DNA from: PALSA-894 sp963757565
GTDB taxonomy: Bacteria > Pseudomonadota > Alphaproteobacteria > Rhizobiales > Xanthobacteraceae
Reading direction: 5' to 3'
Length of the DNA stretch: 64,000 bases
Assembly: GCA_963757565.1 (NCBI GenBank)
Contig: CAVWSB010000002.1
Coordinates: 248,001 to 312,000 of the forward strand
Below the pieces are notes generated by a model, which saw only the letters and a list, made by a program, of their open reading frames with translations, made no database searches and was not told where the DNA came from. The translations under genes were made by a program, and so were the position numbers. This document shows positions 53,072-61,515 of the stretch, piece by piece. Positions within the stretch are counted from its first letter, which is position 1. The number at the start of each line of letters is the position of its first letter.

Positions 53072-53458
53072 ATGCATGCGGCTCGCCTTTCCCTTGTCAG
53101 CCTTGTCCTCGCGACGCTCGTCGCATCGGCTGTGCCGGCACTCGCACAGGCGATGACGGCCGACGAATTCCGTCGCGAATTGGTTGGCGTGCCGTTGTGC
53201 GGGACGCCCGATTCCGGTCCGCTCGCCGGCAAGGCGCTCTGCACCGTGCACCTGCCGGACGGCACCGCGATCCTCGCAGGTGGGGGCCTTGTGGTTTACG
53301 GGCTGTGGGATGTCGAAGGCGGAAAGATCTGCCGCCGCAACGCCCACGATCCGGCCGACAAGCGCCGTTGCGTGACGTACGAGCGGGTCGACCGTAGCCA
53401 TTTCCGTAACAGCGACGGCGTCGGCTTCTGCCTCGGGCCGTGCGAGAGCGACAAGTAG
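53072..53458 (+). CDS. Small secreted cysteine-rich protein, unknown function
   Basis: 128 residues. A signal peptide (SLVSLVLATLVASAVPALAQA) and six cysteines in the mature part (43, 57, 87, 100, 120 and 124), an even number that fits three disulfides in the periplasm. Patterns such as VPLCGTPDSGPLAGKALCTVHLPDGTA and GFCLGPCESDK do not match a family I recognise. It lies between the dehydrogenase remnant and another small secreted protein on the same strand. Confidence 0.72.
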   Translation: MHAARLSLVSLVLATLVASAVPALAQAMTADEFRRELVGVPLCGTPDSGPLAGKALCTVHLPDGTAILAGGGLVVYGLWDVEGGKICRRNAHDPADKRRCVTYERVDRSHFRNSDGVGFCLGPCESDK

Positions 53459-53535
53459 CCGCGTCACTTGGCTCAGGGCTCGCGAAAGCCATGACTTGGC
53501 GTATCATTCCGCGAGAATCATGCGGGGGTCTGAAG

Positions 53536-53892
53536 ATGCGTGCCAAGCTTGCGGGTGCCACTGTTGCGGTCCTCCTAACCGGCGTCGCGTTCGCCGCCAC
53601 CAAGCTGTCGCCCAAGGAAATCGTGACCGAGTTCTTCGACGGCAAGGCCTTCACCGCCGCGACGACCTCGGGCACCAAGTTCAAGATGACGTTCGCGTCC
53701 GACGGCACCGTGACGCGCGAGCCGCAGGACAAGGCCGGCGCAAAAGGCGAAGGCACCTGGAAGCTCTCCAAGGACGGCTTCTGCACGACCTGGAAGGGCA
53801 GTCCGGCGAACTGCTACACGCTCGTCAGCATCGACAAGAACAAGTGGTCGGTCGTGAAGGGCGCGACCACGGTTGCGACGTGGAGCAAGTAG
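53536..53892 (+). CDS. Small secreted protein, unknown function
   Basis: 118 residues from the ATG at 53536; the frame is open to 53440 but those residues look non-coding. A signal peptide (AKLAGATVAVLLTGVAFA) is followed by KLSPKEIVTEFFDGKAFTAATTSGTKFKMTFASDGT and GTWKLSKDGFCTTWKGSPANCYTLV, with two cysteines. The repeated beta-strand pattern suggests a small beta-rich domain, comparable with DUF995-like rhizobial secreted proteins; that comparison is loose. Its stop (TAG) abuts the stop of the convergent moeB gene with no base between (TAGCTA). Confidence 0.75.
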   Translation: MRAKLAGATVAVLLTGVAFAATKLSPKEIVTEFFDGKAFTAATTSGTKFKMTFASDGTVTREPQDKAGAKGEGTWKLSKDGFCTTWKGSPANCYTLVSIDKNKWSVVKGATTVATWSK

Positions 53893-54693
53893 CTAGGCGT
53901 GCACGGATAAGTCCGTAATCGTGGGCCGCTCCCCGGAGAGTGGATTTCCCGGATCCCACGCGTAGCCGATCATCTCGAAGCGCATGTCGCGCGCATCGAC
54001 CATCAGGTATCGCCCAACGAGCCCGGTGCCGAAGCCGACGATTTCGCGCATGACTTCCAGCGCCATCATCGAGCCCAGCACGCCGGTGAGCGCCCCGAGG
54101 ATTCCGGCTTCCGCGCAGGCCGGCACGGTTCCGGGCGGCGGCGCCTGCGGAAACAGGCAGCGATAGCTCGGGTTCGGTTTTCCATCCTGGCCACGCTCAT
54201 GGGCCCGGATGGTGGTGAGCGTGCCGTCGAAAACGCCGAGTGTGGCCGTCACCAGCGGCTTCTTCGCGAAATAGCACGCATCCGACACCAGATAGCGCGT
54301 GGCAAAATTGTCCGAGCCGTCGGCGACCACGTCATAACGTGACACGAGGTCGAGTGCGTTGCGGGCCGTGAGCCGTACGCCATGTGGTTCGACCGTCACA
54401 TGCGGATTGAGCCGCGCGATCGCGGCCGCGGCGCTATCTACCTTCGGGATCCCGACATCCGGCGTTGCGTGAATCACCTGCCGTTGCAAATTCGACAGCG
54501 ACACAATGTCGTCGTCGATCACGCCGAGCGCGCCCACCCCCGCGGCCGCCAGATACATCAGCACCGGCGCGCCGAGGCCGCCGGCACCAATCACCAGCAC
54601 ACGGCCGCGCTTCAGCGCGGCCTGTCCCGGTCCTCCGACCTCGCGCAACACGATATGCCGCGCGTAGCGCTCAAGTTCCTCAGGGGTCAGCAC
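53893..54693 (-). CDS. moeB: MoeB/ThiF-type adenylyltransferase
   Basis: 266 residues with GTG start at 54693. An E1-like protein that adenylates the C-terminus of MoaD or ThiS. The ATP-binding loop is VLVIGAGGLGAPVLMYLAAAGVG; then LSNLQRQVIH (with the key Arg), and DVVADGSDNFATRYLVSDACYFA. The usual zinc CxxC pairs of E. coli MoeB are reduced (single Cys in SYRCLFP and PACAEAG), a state found in part of the family. Co-factor synthesis for molybdoenzymes or thiamine is likely. It converges on a secreted-protein gene with abutting stops. Confidence 0.9.
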   Translation of the reverse strand: MLTPEELERYARHIVLREVGGPGQAALKRGRVLVIGAGGLGAPVLMYLAAAGVGALGVIDDDIVSLSNLQRQVIHATPDVGIPKVDSAAAAIARLNPHVTVEPHGVRLTARNALDLVSRYDVVADGSDNFATRYLVSDACYFAKKPLVTATLGVFDGTLTTIRAHERGQDGKPNPSYRCLFPQAPPPGTVPACAEAGILGALTGVLGSMMALEVMREIVGFGTGLVGRYLMVDARDMRFEMIGYAWDPGNPLSGERPTITDLSVHA

Positions 54694-54752
54694 GGTTGCG
54701 TCGCTGCTCCGATGCGCTAACGTTGGGGCTCGCTATAGCACGGGGTTGCGTG

Positions 54753-56147
54753 ATGAGGCTCGCCGGGACGGCTTTGTCGTTACTTCTGGCCGCGAGCCCT
54801 GCCTTTGCCCAGCCGGCTCAGCCGGCCACGGCAGCGAAGGAGACACCCGCGCAGCGAGCGCCCGCCAAGAAGGACGCAAAGGCGAAAGACACAAACGCGA
54901 AGAGCAGCAAACCCGAAAAGAAGGCAGCGATTGATGCGATCGCCGCCTCCTATACGGCGATCCCGCTGAACGAACGCATCTCGATTCAGAACGATCTCAT
55001 CTGGACCGGCGATTACAACGGCATCGTCAGCGGCGATTTCGGCGAGCGCGCGATCGCCGCCGTGAAGGCCTTCCAGAAGCGCAACGGCGGCAAGGAAACC
55101 GGCGTTCTCAATCAGCCCGAGCGCGCAACCCTCGCGGCTGCCGCGAAGCCGAAGCAGGATCAGGTCGGCTGGCGCATGACCGACGATCCGGCGACCGGTG
55201 CGCGCATCGGCGTTCCGGGCAAGCTCGTGCCGCAGCAATCCCAGATCGTCGGCGGAACGCGCTGGGCATCTGCGCGTGGGGAATATTCGGTCGAGACATT
55301 CCGCATCACGCAGCCCGGGACCACGTTTGGCGCGCTCTTCGAGAAAATGAAAAAGGAGCCAGCGGGACGCAAGGCGGACTACGGCGTCTTCAAGCCGGAC
55401 TTCTTCGTCATTTCCGGCCTGCAGAACCTGAAGAAATTCTACGTGCGGGCGCAGCTGCGCGGTGAGGACGTGCGCGGCTTCACGGTGCAATACGACCAGG
55501 CGATGGCCGGCATCATGGATCCGGTGGTGGTGGCGATGTCGAGCGCCTACGCGCCGTTCTCCACCCCCGCCGCGCCGCCGCCGCGCCGCAAGGTCGAATA
55601 CGCGAGCGGCGTCGCAGTGTCGCCGACGCACATTCTCACCAGCAGCGAAGCGCTTGAGGGATGTCATGTCGTCACGATCGCGGGTATCGGCGGCGCGGAT
55701 CGTCTGGCCGAGGACAAGAAGAGCGGGCTCGCGCTGCTGCGCGTCTATGGCGCGGACCTCAAGCCCGTCGCCCTTGCCGGCGAGAACGCCAGATCCGATG
55801 TGACGCTTGTTGGCGTCGCCGATCCGCAGGCGCAGGGCGGTGGCGGGGCGGTGAGCCTCGCAAAGACCCGCATCGGCGATGCGCTTGCGCTCGATCCTGC
55901 GCCGGCGCTCGGCTTCGATGGCGCGGCCGCGCTCGATGCGCAGGGCCGACTTGCCGGCATTGCGGCGCTGAAAGCGCCCGTGGTGGCGGGCGCGGCGCCG
56001 ACCCCGGTCACGAGCGCGCGGTTGACGCCGCTCGATACGGTGCGGGGTTTTCTCAATGCGCAGAACGTCGCGCCGGTGTCCGCTGCCGCGGGCAACGTCG
56101 AGGCTGCGAAGCTTTCGGTCGTGCGGGTGATTTGCGTGCGGAAGTAG
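54753..56147 (+). CDS. Secreted peptidoglycan-binding, trypsin-like protein lacking the catalytic triad
   Basis: 464 residues from the ATG at 54753. A signal peptide (LSLLLAASPAFAQPA), a Lys/Ala-rich linker, a peptidoglycan-binding-like helical segment (RISIQNDLIWTGDYNGIVSGDFGERAIAAVKAFQKRNG, about 75-112), a middle domain, and a C-terminal trypsin-like domain. There the usual catalytic sites are altered: SGVAVSPTHILTSSEAL has no His where TNxHV is expected, KKSGLALLRV lacks the Asp of DLALL, and PALGFDGAAALDAQGRLAGI lacks the GNSGGP Ser. It is probably a non-catalytic binding protein. Its stop abuts that of the convergent enoyl-CoA hydratase gene. Confidence 0.82.
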   Translation: MRLAGTALSLLLAASPAFAQPAQPATAAKETPAQRAPAKKDAKAKDTNAKSSKPEKKAAIDAIAASYTAIPLNERISIQNDLIWTGDYNGIVSGDFGERAIAAVKAFQKRNGGKETGVLNQPERATLAAAAKPKQDQVGWRMTDDPATGARIGVPGKLVPQQSQIVGGTRWASARGEYSVETFRITQPGTTFGALFEKMKKEPAGRKADYGVFKPDFFVISGLQNLKKFYVRAQLRGEDVRGFTVQYDQAMAGIMDPVVVAMSSAYAPFSTPAAPPPRRKVEYASGVAVSPTHILTSSEALEGCHVVTIAGIGGADRLAEDKKSGLALLRVYGADLKPVALAGENARSDVTLVGVADPQAQGGGGAVSLAKTRIGDALALDPAPALGFDGAAALDAQGRLAGIAALKAPVVAGAAPTPVTSARLTPLDTVRGFLNAQNVAPVSAAAGNVEAAKLSVVRVICVRK

Positions 56148-56921
56148 CTACCGGTTCTCGAATTTCGCCGGGCGCTTCTCGACGAAGGCCGCCATGCCTT
56201 CCTTCTGGTCGTGCGTGGCGAACAGCGCCTGAAACGTGCGCCGCTCGAAGCGGATGCCCTCGGCGAGCGTCGTCTCGAACGCGCGGTTGACCGCCTCCTT
56301 CGCGGTCATCACAGCGATGAGCGACATGGCGGCGATCGTCTCTGCCGCCTTCATCGCCTCGTCCATCAGGCTCGCGGCCGGCACGACACGCGCGACAAGC
56401 CCGGAACGTTCGGCCTCGGCCGCGTCCATCATGCGGCCAGTGAGGTTGAGGTCCATCGCCTTCGCCTTGCCGATGGCGCGGGTGAGCCGCTGCGTGCCGC
56501 CGATGCCCGGGATCACGCCGAGCTTGATCTCGGGCTGACCGAACTTCGCGGTGTCCGCCGCGATGATAATGTCGCACATCATTGCAAGCTCGCAGCCGCC
56601 GCCGAGCGCGAAGCCCGCGACCGCCGCGATCGAGGGCTTGCGCATGCGCGCGACGCGATCCCAGCTCGCCGCGAAATCCTCCTTGAACACATCCATGTGG
56701 CTCTTTCCGGACATCTCCTTGATGTCGGCGCCCGCCGCGAACGCCTTCTCCGAGCCGGTGATGACCACGCAGCCGATCGCGTCGTCGGCCTCGAAGATGT
56801 CGATTGCGGCGCTCATGTCGGCATTGACCTGCGCGTTCAGCGCATTGAGCGCCTGCGGCCTGTTCAGCCGGATGATGCCGACCTTGCCCTTGGTTTCGAC
56901 GAGGATGGTTTCGTAAGCCAT
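56148..56921 (-). CDS. Enoyl-CoA hydratase
   Basis: 257 residues, the crotonase size. The oxyanion and CoA region FAAGADIKEM, and both catalytic glutamates (FALGGGCELAMMCD and FGQPEIKLGVIPGIGGTQRL), are present. It hydrates trans-2-enoyl-CoA in beta-oxidation and may take several chain lengths. No other beta-oxidation gene is adjacent. The start is the ATG at 56921, and the stop (TAG) touches the convergent stop without a gap. Upstream lies a 650-bp non-coding block. Confidence 0.95.
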   Translation of the reverse strand: MAYETILVETKGKVGIIRLNRPQALNALNAQVNADMSAAIDIFEADDAIGCVVITGSEKAFAAGADIKEMSGKSHMDVFKEDFAASWDRVARMRKPSIAAVAGFALGGGCELAMMCDIIIAADTAKFGQPEIKLGVIPGIGGTQRLTRAIGKAKAMDLNLTGRMMDAAEAERSGLVARVVPAASLMDEAMKAAETIAAMSLIAVMTAKEAVNRAFETTLAEGIRFERRTFQALFATHDQKEGMAAFVEKRPAKFENR

Positions 56922-57594
56922 GATGGATGTCCCGACGTTGTTTACTGCCGTCTGAGGTAGCGGAGGCTCGGATCGGAGGCAAACGCTCGCATTCCCGTAG
57001 CGCGTTGCGCGCCCGAGCTTTGATCAACATTGCGCCCTTGAAACAGAAGGGCGCGCGGGACACCGGGGTCCTGACGGACCCACGGGCTTGCGCCTCTCGC
57101 GAGACGCAAGCGGGACGATGCTTTTTCGAAAAAGCGCCGTCCGGATTGTCGTGACCGCAAGTCCGCCATTTCTCCGGCGTCCCGCGCGCGATGTTTGAGG
57201 CTTGCTCTGCACGGCCCCCGGTGGACTGACCCTTTCGGGCTTCTGCGCTCGCGCGCAGAAACCTATCCACCGCTGACGGGACAAACCGGTGGCGCGCGGT
57301 ATGGCCCCGCGTGGCACCGGCCGCCATGGGTCCCAGGTGGCGCGCGGCAGGCGCGCCGGGACCGTGCAGCTTCAGCCGCTGCGCGTTGGGTGTACGTCTC
57401 GGCACCCCTGCGCAGCCACCGCCACCTCTCCGTATCTACCGACGTTCTGCAGACACCCTTGATGTGGAGAGGATACTGGTTAATATTCCTAGATTAGGAC
57501 GAAAGTATGACGCCGCGCTGGGCGTATGGACCCCGCCACTGTCCCGCGCTCGCTCCGCCCTCAGAAGATATGGCTGACCAGAAACGCCGCGCCG
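56922..57594. other. Second non-coding, palindrome-rich block
   Basis: About 670 bp without a believable gene. It contains a hairpin GCGCCCTT/AAGGGCGC (57032-57054), a nested hairpin CTTGCG...CGCAAG with TCTCGCGAGA inside (57087-57110), and the perfect palindrome GCTTTTTCGAAAAAGC (57120-57135). The rest (57180-57560) is GC-rich with short inverted repeats and ends in an AT-rich patch. Segments with this hairpin series occur, from memory, between many genes of Bradyrhizobium relatives, so it is probably a dispersed element. Confidence 0.55.
57032..57135. repeat. Cluster of three hairpins
   Basis: Arms: GCGCCCTT/AAGGGCGC with a 7-nt loop; CTTGCG/CGCAAG enclosing TCTCGCGAGA; and GCTTTTTCGAAAAAGC. 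The spacing is regular, about 40-55 bp between centres. The last one carries a T-run on both strands and could terminate transcription either way. Confidence 0.5.
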
Positions 57595-57777
57595 CTAATG
57601 CGCATCCGATCTCAGTCGAGAAATTATCGCTACGAGGCTTGCGGCCACTACGGCGAGCGAGCAAACGACCGATATCCACGCCAGGGTGTCACCGCTGAAT
57701 TGGATGCTGTATCGCCCAAGATTGAAGGCGGCGAGCGCCAGTATGAAGATTTGTGACAGAAAAAAACCCATCTTCAT
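57595..57777 (-). CDS. Possible small two-span membrane protein
   Basis: 60 residues from the ATG at 57777 (a second ATG follows at 57771). Two hydrophobic segments are visible (FFLSQIFILALAAFNLG and LAWISVVCSLAVVAASLVAIISRL), ending in a basic, charged tail (RLRSDAH). A G-rich stretch lies just upstream. No family is recognised. It stands alone between a repeat block and the DUF1993 gene. The size and lone position make this call tentative. Confidence 0.4.
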   Translation of the reverse strand: MKMGFFLSQIFILALAAFNLGRYSIQFSGDTLAWISVVCSLAVVAASLVAIISRLRSDAH

Positions 57778-57876
57778 GACGCCCCCGATCCTTCTGTCAT
57801 GGCCCGCCCAGCGTCGGCGAGGCACCGTGGGCACGGCGCTCGCCGTGCCCCGGACCGCCGTCAGATGGCTGCTTTC

Positions 57877-58383
57877 TCACACCCGTCCGAGAAAATCCCG
57901 CTTGCCGATGTCGACGCCCACCTGGCGCAGGATGTCGTAGGCGGTGGTGGCGTGGAAATAGAAATTCGGTAGCGCGAAGCCGAGGATGTACTGCCAGCCC
58001 TTCAGCGTCATGGTCTGTTGCGGGCCGATCGGAAAGGTCACGTCCTTCTCCGAACTGGCATCGACGTCGGCGTCCTTGAAGCCTTTCACGTAGTCGATGG
58101 TCTTGGCGATGCGCGCCTTGAGTTCGTCGAACGATTTTTCATCGTCGGGAAACTTCGGCGGCTCGCCGGTGAGACGGCCGAGCGTGTTCTTGGCGAAATC
58201 GCAGGTGATCTGCACCTGCTTCACCAATGGAAACATGTCAGGCGTCAGCCGCGTCTGCAGCAGCACCGCCTGATCGATCTTTTTCGCCGCGCAATGCGCC
58301 GCAGCCTTGTCGAGAATTTTCGAGAGTGCGCCGAGCGTCTGCAGGAATGTCTGCGTGCCGACCGTGGACATCGAGAGAGACAT
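57877..58383 (-). CDS. DUF1993 family protein
   Basis: 168 residues from the ATG at 58383; residues before it in the open frame lie in the gyrB 3' spacer. The family pattern is seen: TFLQTLGALSKILDKAAAHC, LLQTRLTPDMFPLVKQVQITCDFAKNTLGRLTG, and the conserved FALPNFYFHATTAYDILRQVGVDIGKRDFLG. These proteins have a DinB-like four-helix bundle; no activity is established. It follows gyrB by 85 bp, with a GC hairpin (58420-58434) between, on the same strand. Confidence 0.88.
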   Translation of the reverse strand: MSLSMSTVGTQTFLQTLGALSKILDKAAAHCAAKKIDQAVLLQTRLTPDMFPLVKQVQITCDFAKNTLGRLTGEPPKFPDDEKSFDELKARIAKTIDYVKGFKDADVDASSEKDVTFPIGPQQTMTLKGWQYILGFALPNFYFHATTAYDILRQVGVDIGKRDFLGRV

Positions 58384-58468
58384 GGGAGCGTTTCCTTGGG
58401 AGGTATCGATTGGGGAGCCGGCGGGTTGCCCGCCTGCGAGGATCAATATCGATGAAGGGAAGCCTGCG

Positions 58469-60896
58469 CTAGACGTCCACGCTCGCGGTGAGCGCATTCT
58501 CCTGGATGAAGTCGCGGCGCGGCTCGACGACGTCGCCCATCAGCTTGGTGAAGATGTCGTCGGCCTCGTCGGTTTCCTTCACCTTCACCTGCAGGAGCGA
58601 GCGCACGTTGGTGTCGAGCGTGGTTTCCCACAGTTGCTGCGGGTTCATCTCGCCGAGGCCCTTGTAGCGCTGCAGCGTGATGCCCTTGCGGCCTGCGGCG
58701 GTCACTGCATCGAACAGGCCGACCGGTCCGTGGATCGCGGTATCCTCGCCCTTGCGGCGCAGTATGCCGGTCCGCATGTAGACCGCCTGCAGCGAGACGG
58801 CGTGCTCGTCGAGCTTGCGCGCGTCGGCCGAGCCGAGCAGCGCATGATCGATGATCGCCACTTCCTTCACGCCGCGCACCGTGCGTTCGAACCTGAAGCC
58901 GTCACCTTCCGTGAAATCGCCTTGCCAGCCGCGCTCGGTTTCCTCGCTCAGCGCATCGAGCCGCTTGGCGATGTATTCGGCCGCCGCCATGCCCTTCGGC
59001 GCGTCGCCGAAGATCGCAGGACGCAGCACGCCCGCAATGGCCGCCTGTTCGACCACCTTGCGGCTATAGCGGCTGTGCAGGCCCGACAGAGTGTTGCGGA
59101 TGTTGCGCGCTTCCTCGACGATCTGCTTCAGGTCCGCGCCCGCGCGTTCGTCGCCCGAATAGGGACGGAACACGGTGTCGTCGAGGCCCGTGTCGGTGAG
59201 GTAGTCTTCCAGCGCGTGCTCGTTCTTCAGGTACTGCTCGGATTTGCCGCGCGTGACTTTGTAGAGCGGCGCCTGCGCGATGTAGATGTAGCCGCGCTCG
59301 ATCAGTTCGCGCATCTGGCGATAGAAGAACGTCAGCAGCAGCGTGCGGATGTGCGAGCCGTCCACGTCCGCGTCGGTCATGATGATGATCTTGTGGTAGC
59401 GCGCCTTCTCGACGTCGAACTCCTCCGAGCCGATGCCGGTGCCGAGCGCCATGATCAGCGTGCCGATCTGCTCGGACGACAGCATCTTGTCGAAGCGCAC
59501 GCGCTCCACGTTCAATATCTTGCCGCGCAAGGGCAGCACGGCCTGGAACGCGCGGTCGCGTCCCATCTTCGCGGAGCCGCCGGCCGAGTCGCCCTCGACG
59601 ATCAGCAGTTCGGCCTTGGCGGGGTCGCGCTCCTGGCAGTCGGCGAGCTTGCCCGGCAGCGAGGTGATATCGTTACCCTTCTTGCGCGTGAGCTCACGCG
59701 CCTTGCGGGCGGCTTCGCGCGCCGCGGCGGCCTCGATCACCTTGCCGACGATCACCTTGGCCTCGGAGGGGTGTTCCTCGAACCAGGCGCTGAGCGCGTC
59801 GTTGACCACCCCCTCGACCACCGGGCGCACCTCGGAGGAGACGAGCTTGTCCTTCGTCTGCGAGGAAAATTTCGGGTCCGGCACCTTGACCGAGAGCACC
59901 GCGGTCAGGCCTTCACGGCAGTCGTCGCCGGTGAGGTCCACCTTTTCTTTGCGCGTCGCCGGCGCCTTTTCGGCGTAGCCGGTGACCTGCCGGGTGAGCG
60001 CACCGCGGAAGCCCGCGAGATGCGTGCCGCCGTCGCGCTGCGGGATGTTGTTGGTGAAGCAAAGCACGTTCTCGTGGTAGCCATCGTTCCACCACAGCGC
60101 ACACTCGACGCCGATGCCGGCGCGCTCGGTCTTGATGACGATCGGCGCCGGCACGAGGCCGCTCTTGTTGCGATCGAGGTATTTCACGAAGGCTTCGACG
60201 CCGCCGTCGTAGTGCAGTTCCTCGCGTTTCTCGACCGCATGGCGATTGTCGGTGAGCACGATCGTCACGCCGGAATTGAGGAACGCGAGTTCGCGCAAGC
60301 GGTGTTCGAGCGTGGCGAAATCGAATTCGACCATCGTGAAGGTTTCGGTCGAGGGCAGGAACGAGACCTCGGTGCCGCGCTTCTCGACCGACTTCGCCGA
60401 CGACGCTCAGCGGCGCGACTGCGTCGCCGTGCGCGAACTCCATGAAGTATTCTTTGCCGCCGCGCCGGATGCGCAGCTTCAGCCATTGCGAGAGTGCATT
60501 GACGACCGAAACGCCGACGCCGTGCAGGCCGCCCGACACCTTGTAGGAATTCTGGTCGAATTTTCCGCCCGCGTGTAGCTGCGTCATGATGACTTCGGCC
60601 GCCGAGACGCCTTCCTCGTGCAGGTCGGTCGGAATGCCGCGCCCGTCGTCGGTGACGGTGCACGAGCCGTCTGGATTGAGCGTGACGGTCACCTGCGTGG
60701 CGTAGCCGGCGAGCGCCTCGTCGATGGCGTTATCGACGACCTCGTAGACCATGTGGTGCAGGCCCGAGCCGTCGTCGGTGTCCCCGATGTACATGCCGGG
60801 GCGCTTGCGAACCGCATCAAGGCCCTTCAGGACCTTGATGGATTCGGCGCCATAGTCGGCTTCTCGCGATGCTGTATTACGGGCCGCTTCGGCCAT
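58469..60896 (-). CDS. gyrB: DNA gyrase subunit B, with an apparent +1 frameshift
   Basis: Start ATG at 60896, stop at 58469; length minus one base gives about 808 codons, normal for alphaproteobacteria. The ATPase half has KGLDAVRKRPGMYIGD, NAIDEA, DDGRGIP and GGLHGVGVSVVNALS. The TOPRIM half has EGDSAGGSAKMGRDRAFQ, PLRGKILNVE and DADVDGSHIRTLLLTFFYR. After PLSVVGE the frame breaks at 60390-60395; dropping one base restores SVEKRGTEVSF. GyrB is essential, so this is almost surely a sequence error. Upstream on this strand lie the hybrid kinase gene and then recF. Confidence 0.95.
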
Positions 60897-61224
60897 GCGG
60901 GGACCTTCGAATCGATGCCGGAAAATGTACGAGATTCGCGCGTGTGGTGTGACACGAAATATGGGTATCGCCTAGGGTAAAGTGAAGGTCCTTAAGTTAT
61001 TGAATTATTAATCGTTTTTCGAGGTCCGGCGATCGCGATTCCGGCCCCTCCGAACGACCCGAATCCATGCCCTCGGACCCCGCCGCGTCGCGCTCTCGCC
61101 GGGCCCGTAGTCGGGGCCTGAAAATCTTCGGGCGGCGGCCTAGCAAGTAGTGTGTGACGAAAAGATCGGGACGTGATTTTCTTGGGCCCTCAAGCGAAGC
61201 AGATCATGTCCGGGAGATACCCCA
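60897..61224. other. Divergent intergenic region of gyrB and the DUF3551 gene
   Basis: 328 bp. The part nearest gyrB holds an AT-rich patch (60990-61015) that is likely to contain its promoter. The middle is GC-rich with no clear element. The right end gives the DUF3551 gene a GGGAG ribosome site. TTAA boxes at 60992 and 61008 are 12 bp apart, not the 7 bp of a CtrA site. Confidence 0.5.
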
Positions 61225-61494
61225 ATGCGTACGCTAGCGGCGTTCGCGATCGTGATCGCGGCATCGAGCTTCACCGGCAGCGCGCACGCGGAACGCTATT
61301 GGCCCTGGTGCGCCCGTTACAACGGCTGGACCGTCGTGTGCGGCTTTGCCTCGTTCCAGCAGTGCCTGACGACGATCAGCGGCGTGGGCGGATTTTGCGA
61401 GCAGAACGTGATGCCGCCGCCCGGCCCGGTCGCATACGGCTATGCGCACAAGCCGCGCCTGCATCACAAGCGCAGGCATCGCCACCGGCATTGA
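61225..61494 (+). CDS. Small secreted DUF3551-type protein
   Basis: 89 residues with a good SD (GGGAG). A signal peptide (TLAAFAIVIAASSFTGSAHA) and the DUF3551 core YWPWCARYNGWTVVCGFASFQQCLTTISGVGGFCEQN, with four cysteines. The tail (KPRLHHKRRHRHRH) is extremely rich in His and Arg, which may bind metal. The family is frequent in Bradyrhizobium and of unknown function. It converges on the hybrid kinase gene, 21 bp apart. Confidence 0.82.
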   Translation: MRTLAAFAIVIAASSFTGSAHAERYWPWCARYNGWTVVCGFASFQQCLTTISGVGGFCEQNVMPPPGPVAYGYAHKPRLHHKRRHRHRH

Positions 61495-61515
61495 ACGAAC
61501 CGGGCTCGGGCCGCC

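Noticed and set aside
57470..57500. 23S rRNA-like fragment (GGTTAATATTCC)
   Set aside because: Only about 12 bases agree with a common 23S segment and the flanks do not; too short to call.
58307..60445. Very long open frame (712 codons) antisense to gyrB
   Set aside because: Composition is dominated by Arg, His, Leu and Ala as expected for the complement of a GC-rich gene, no domain is recognisable, and gyrB on the other strand is unambiguous.
60992..61011. CtrA-binding site near gyrB
   Set aside because: TTAA boxes are 12 bp apart, not the 7 bp of the consensus.
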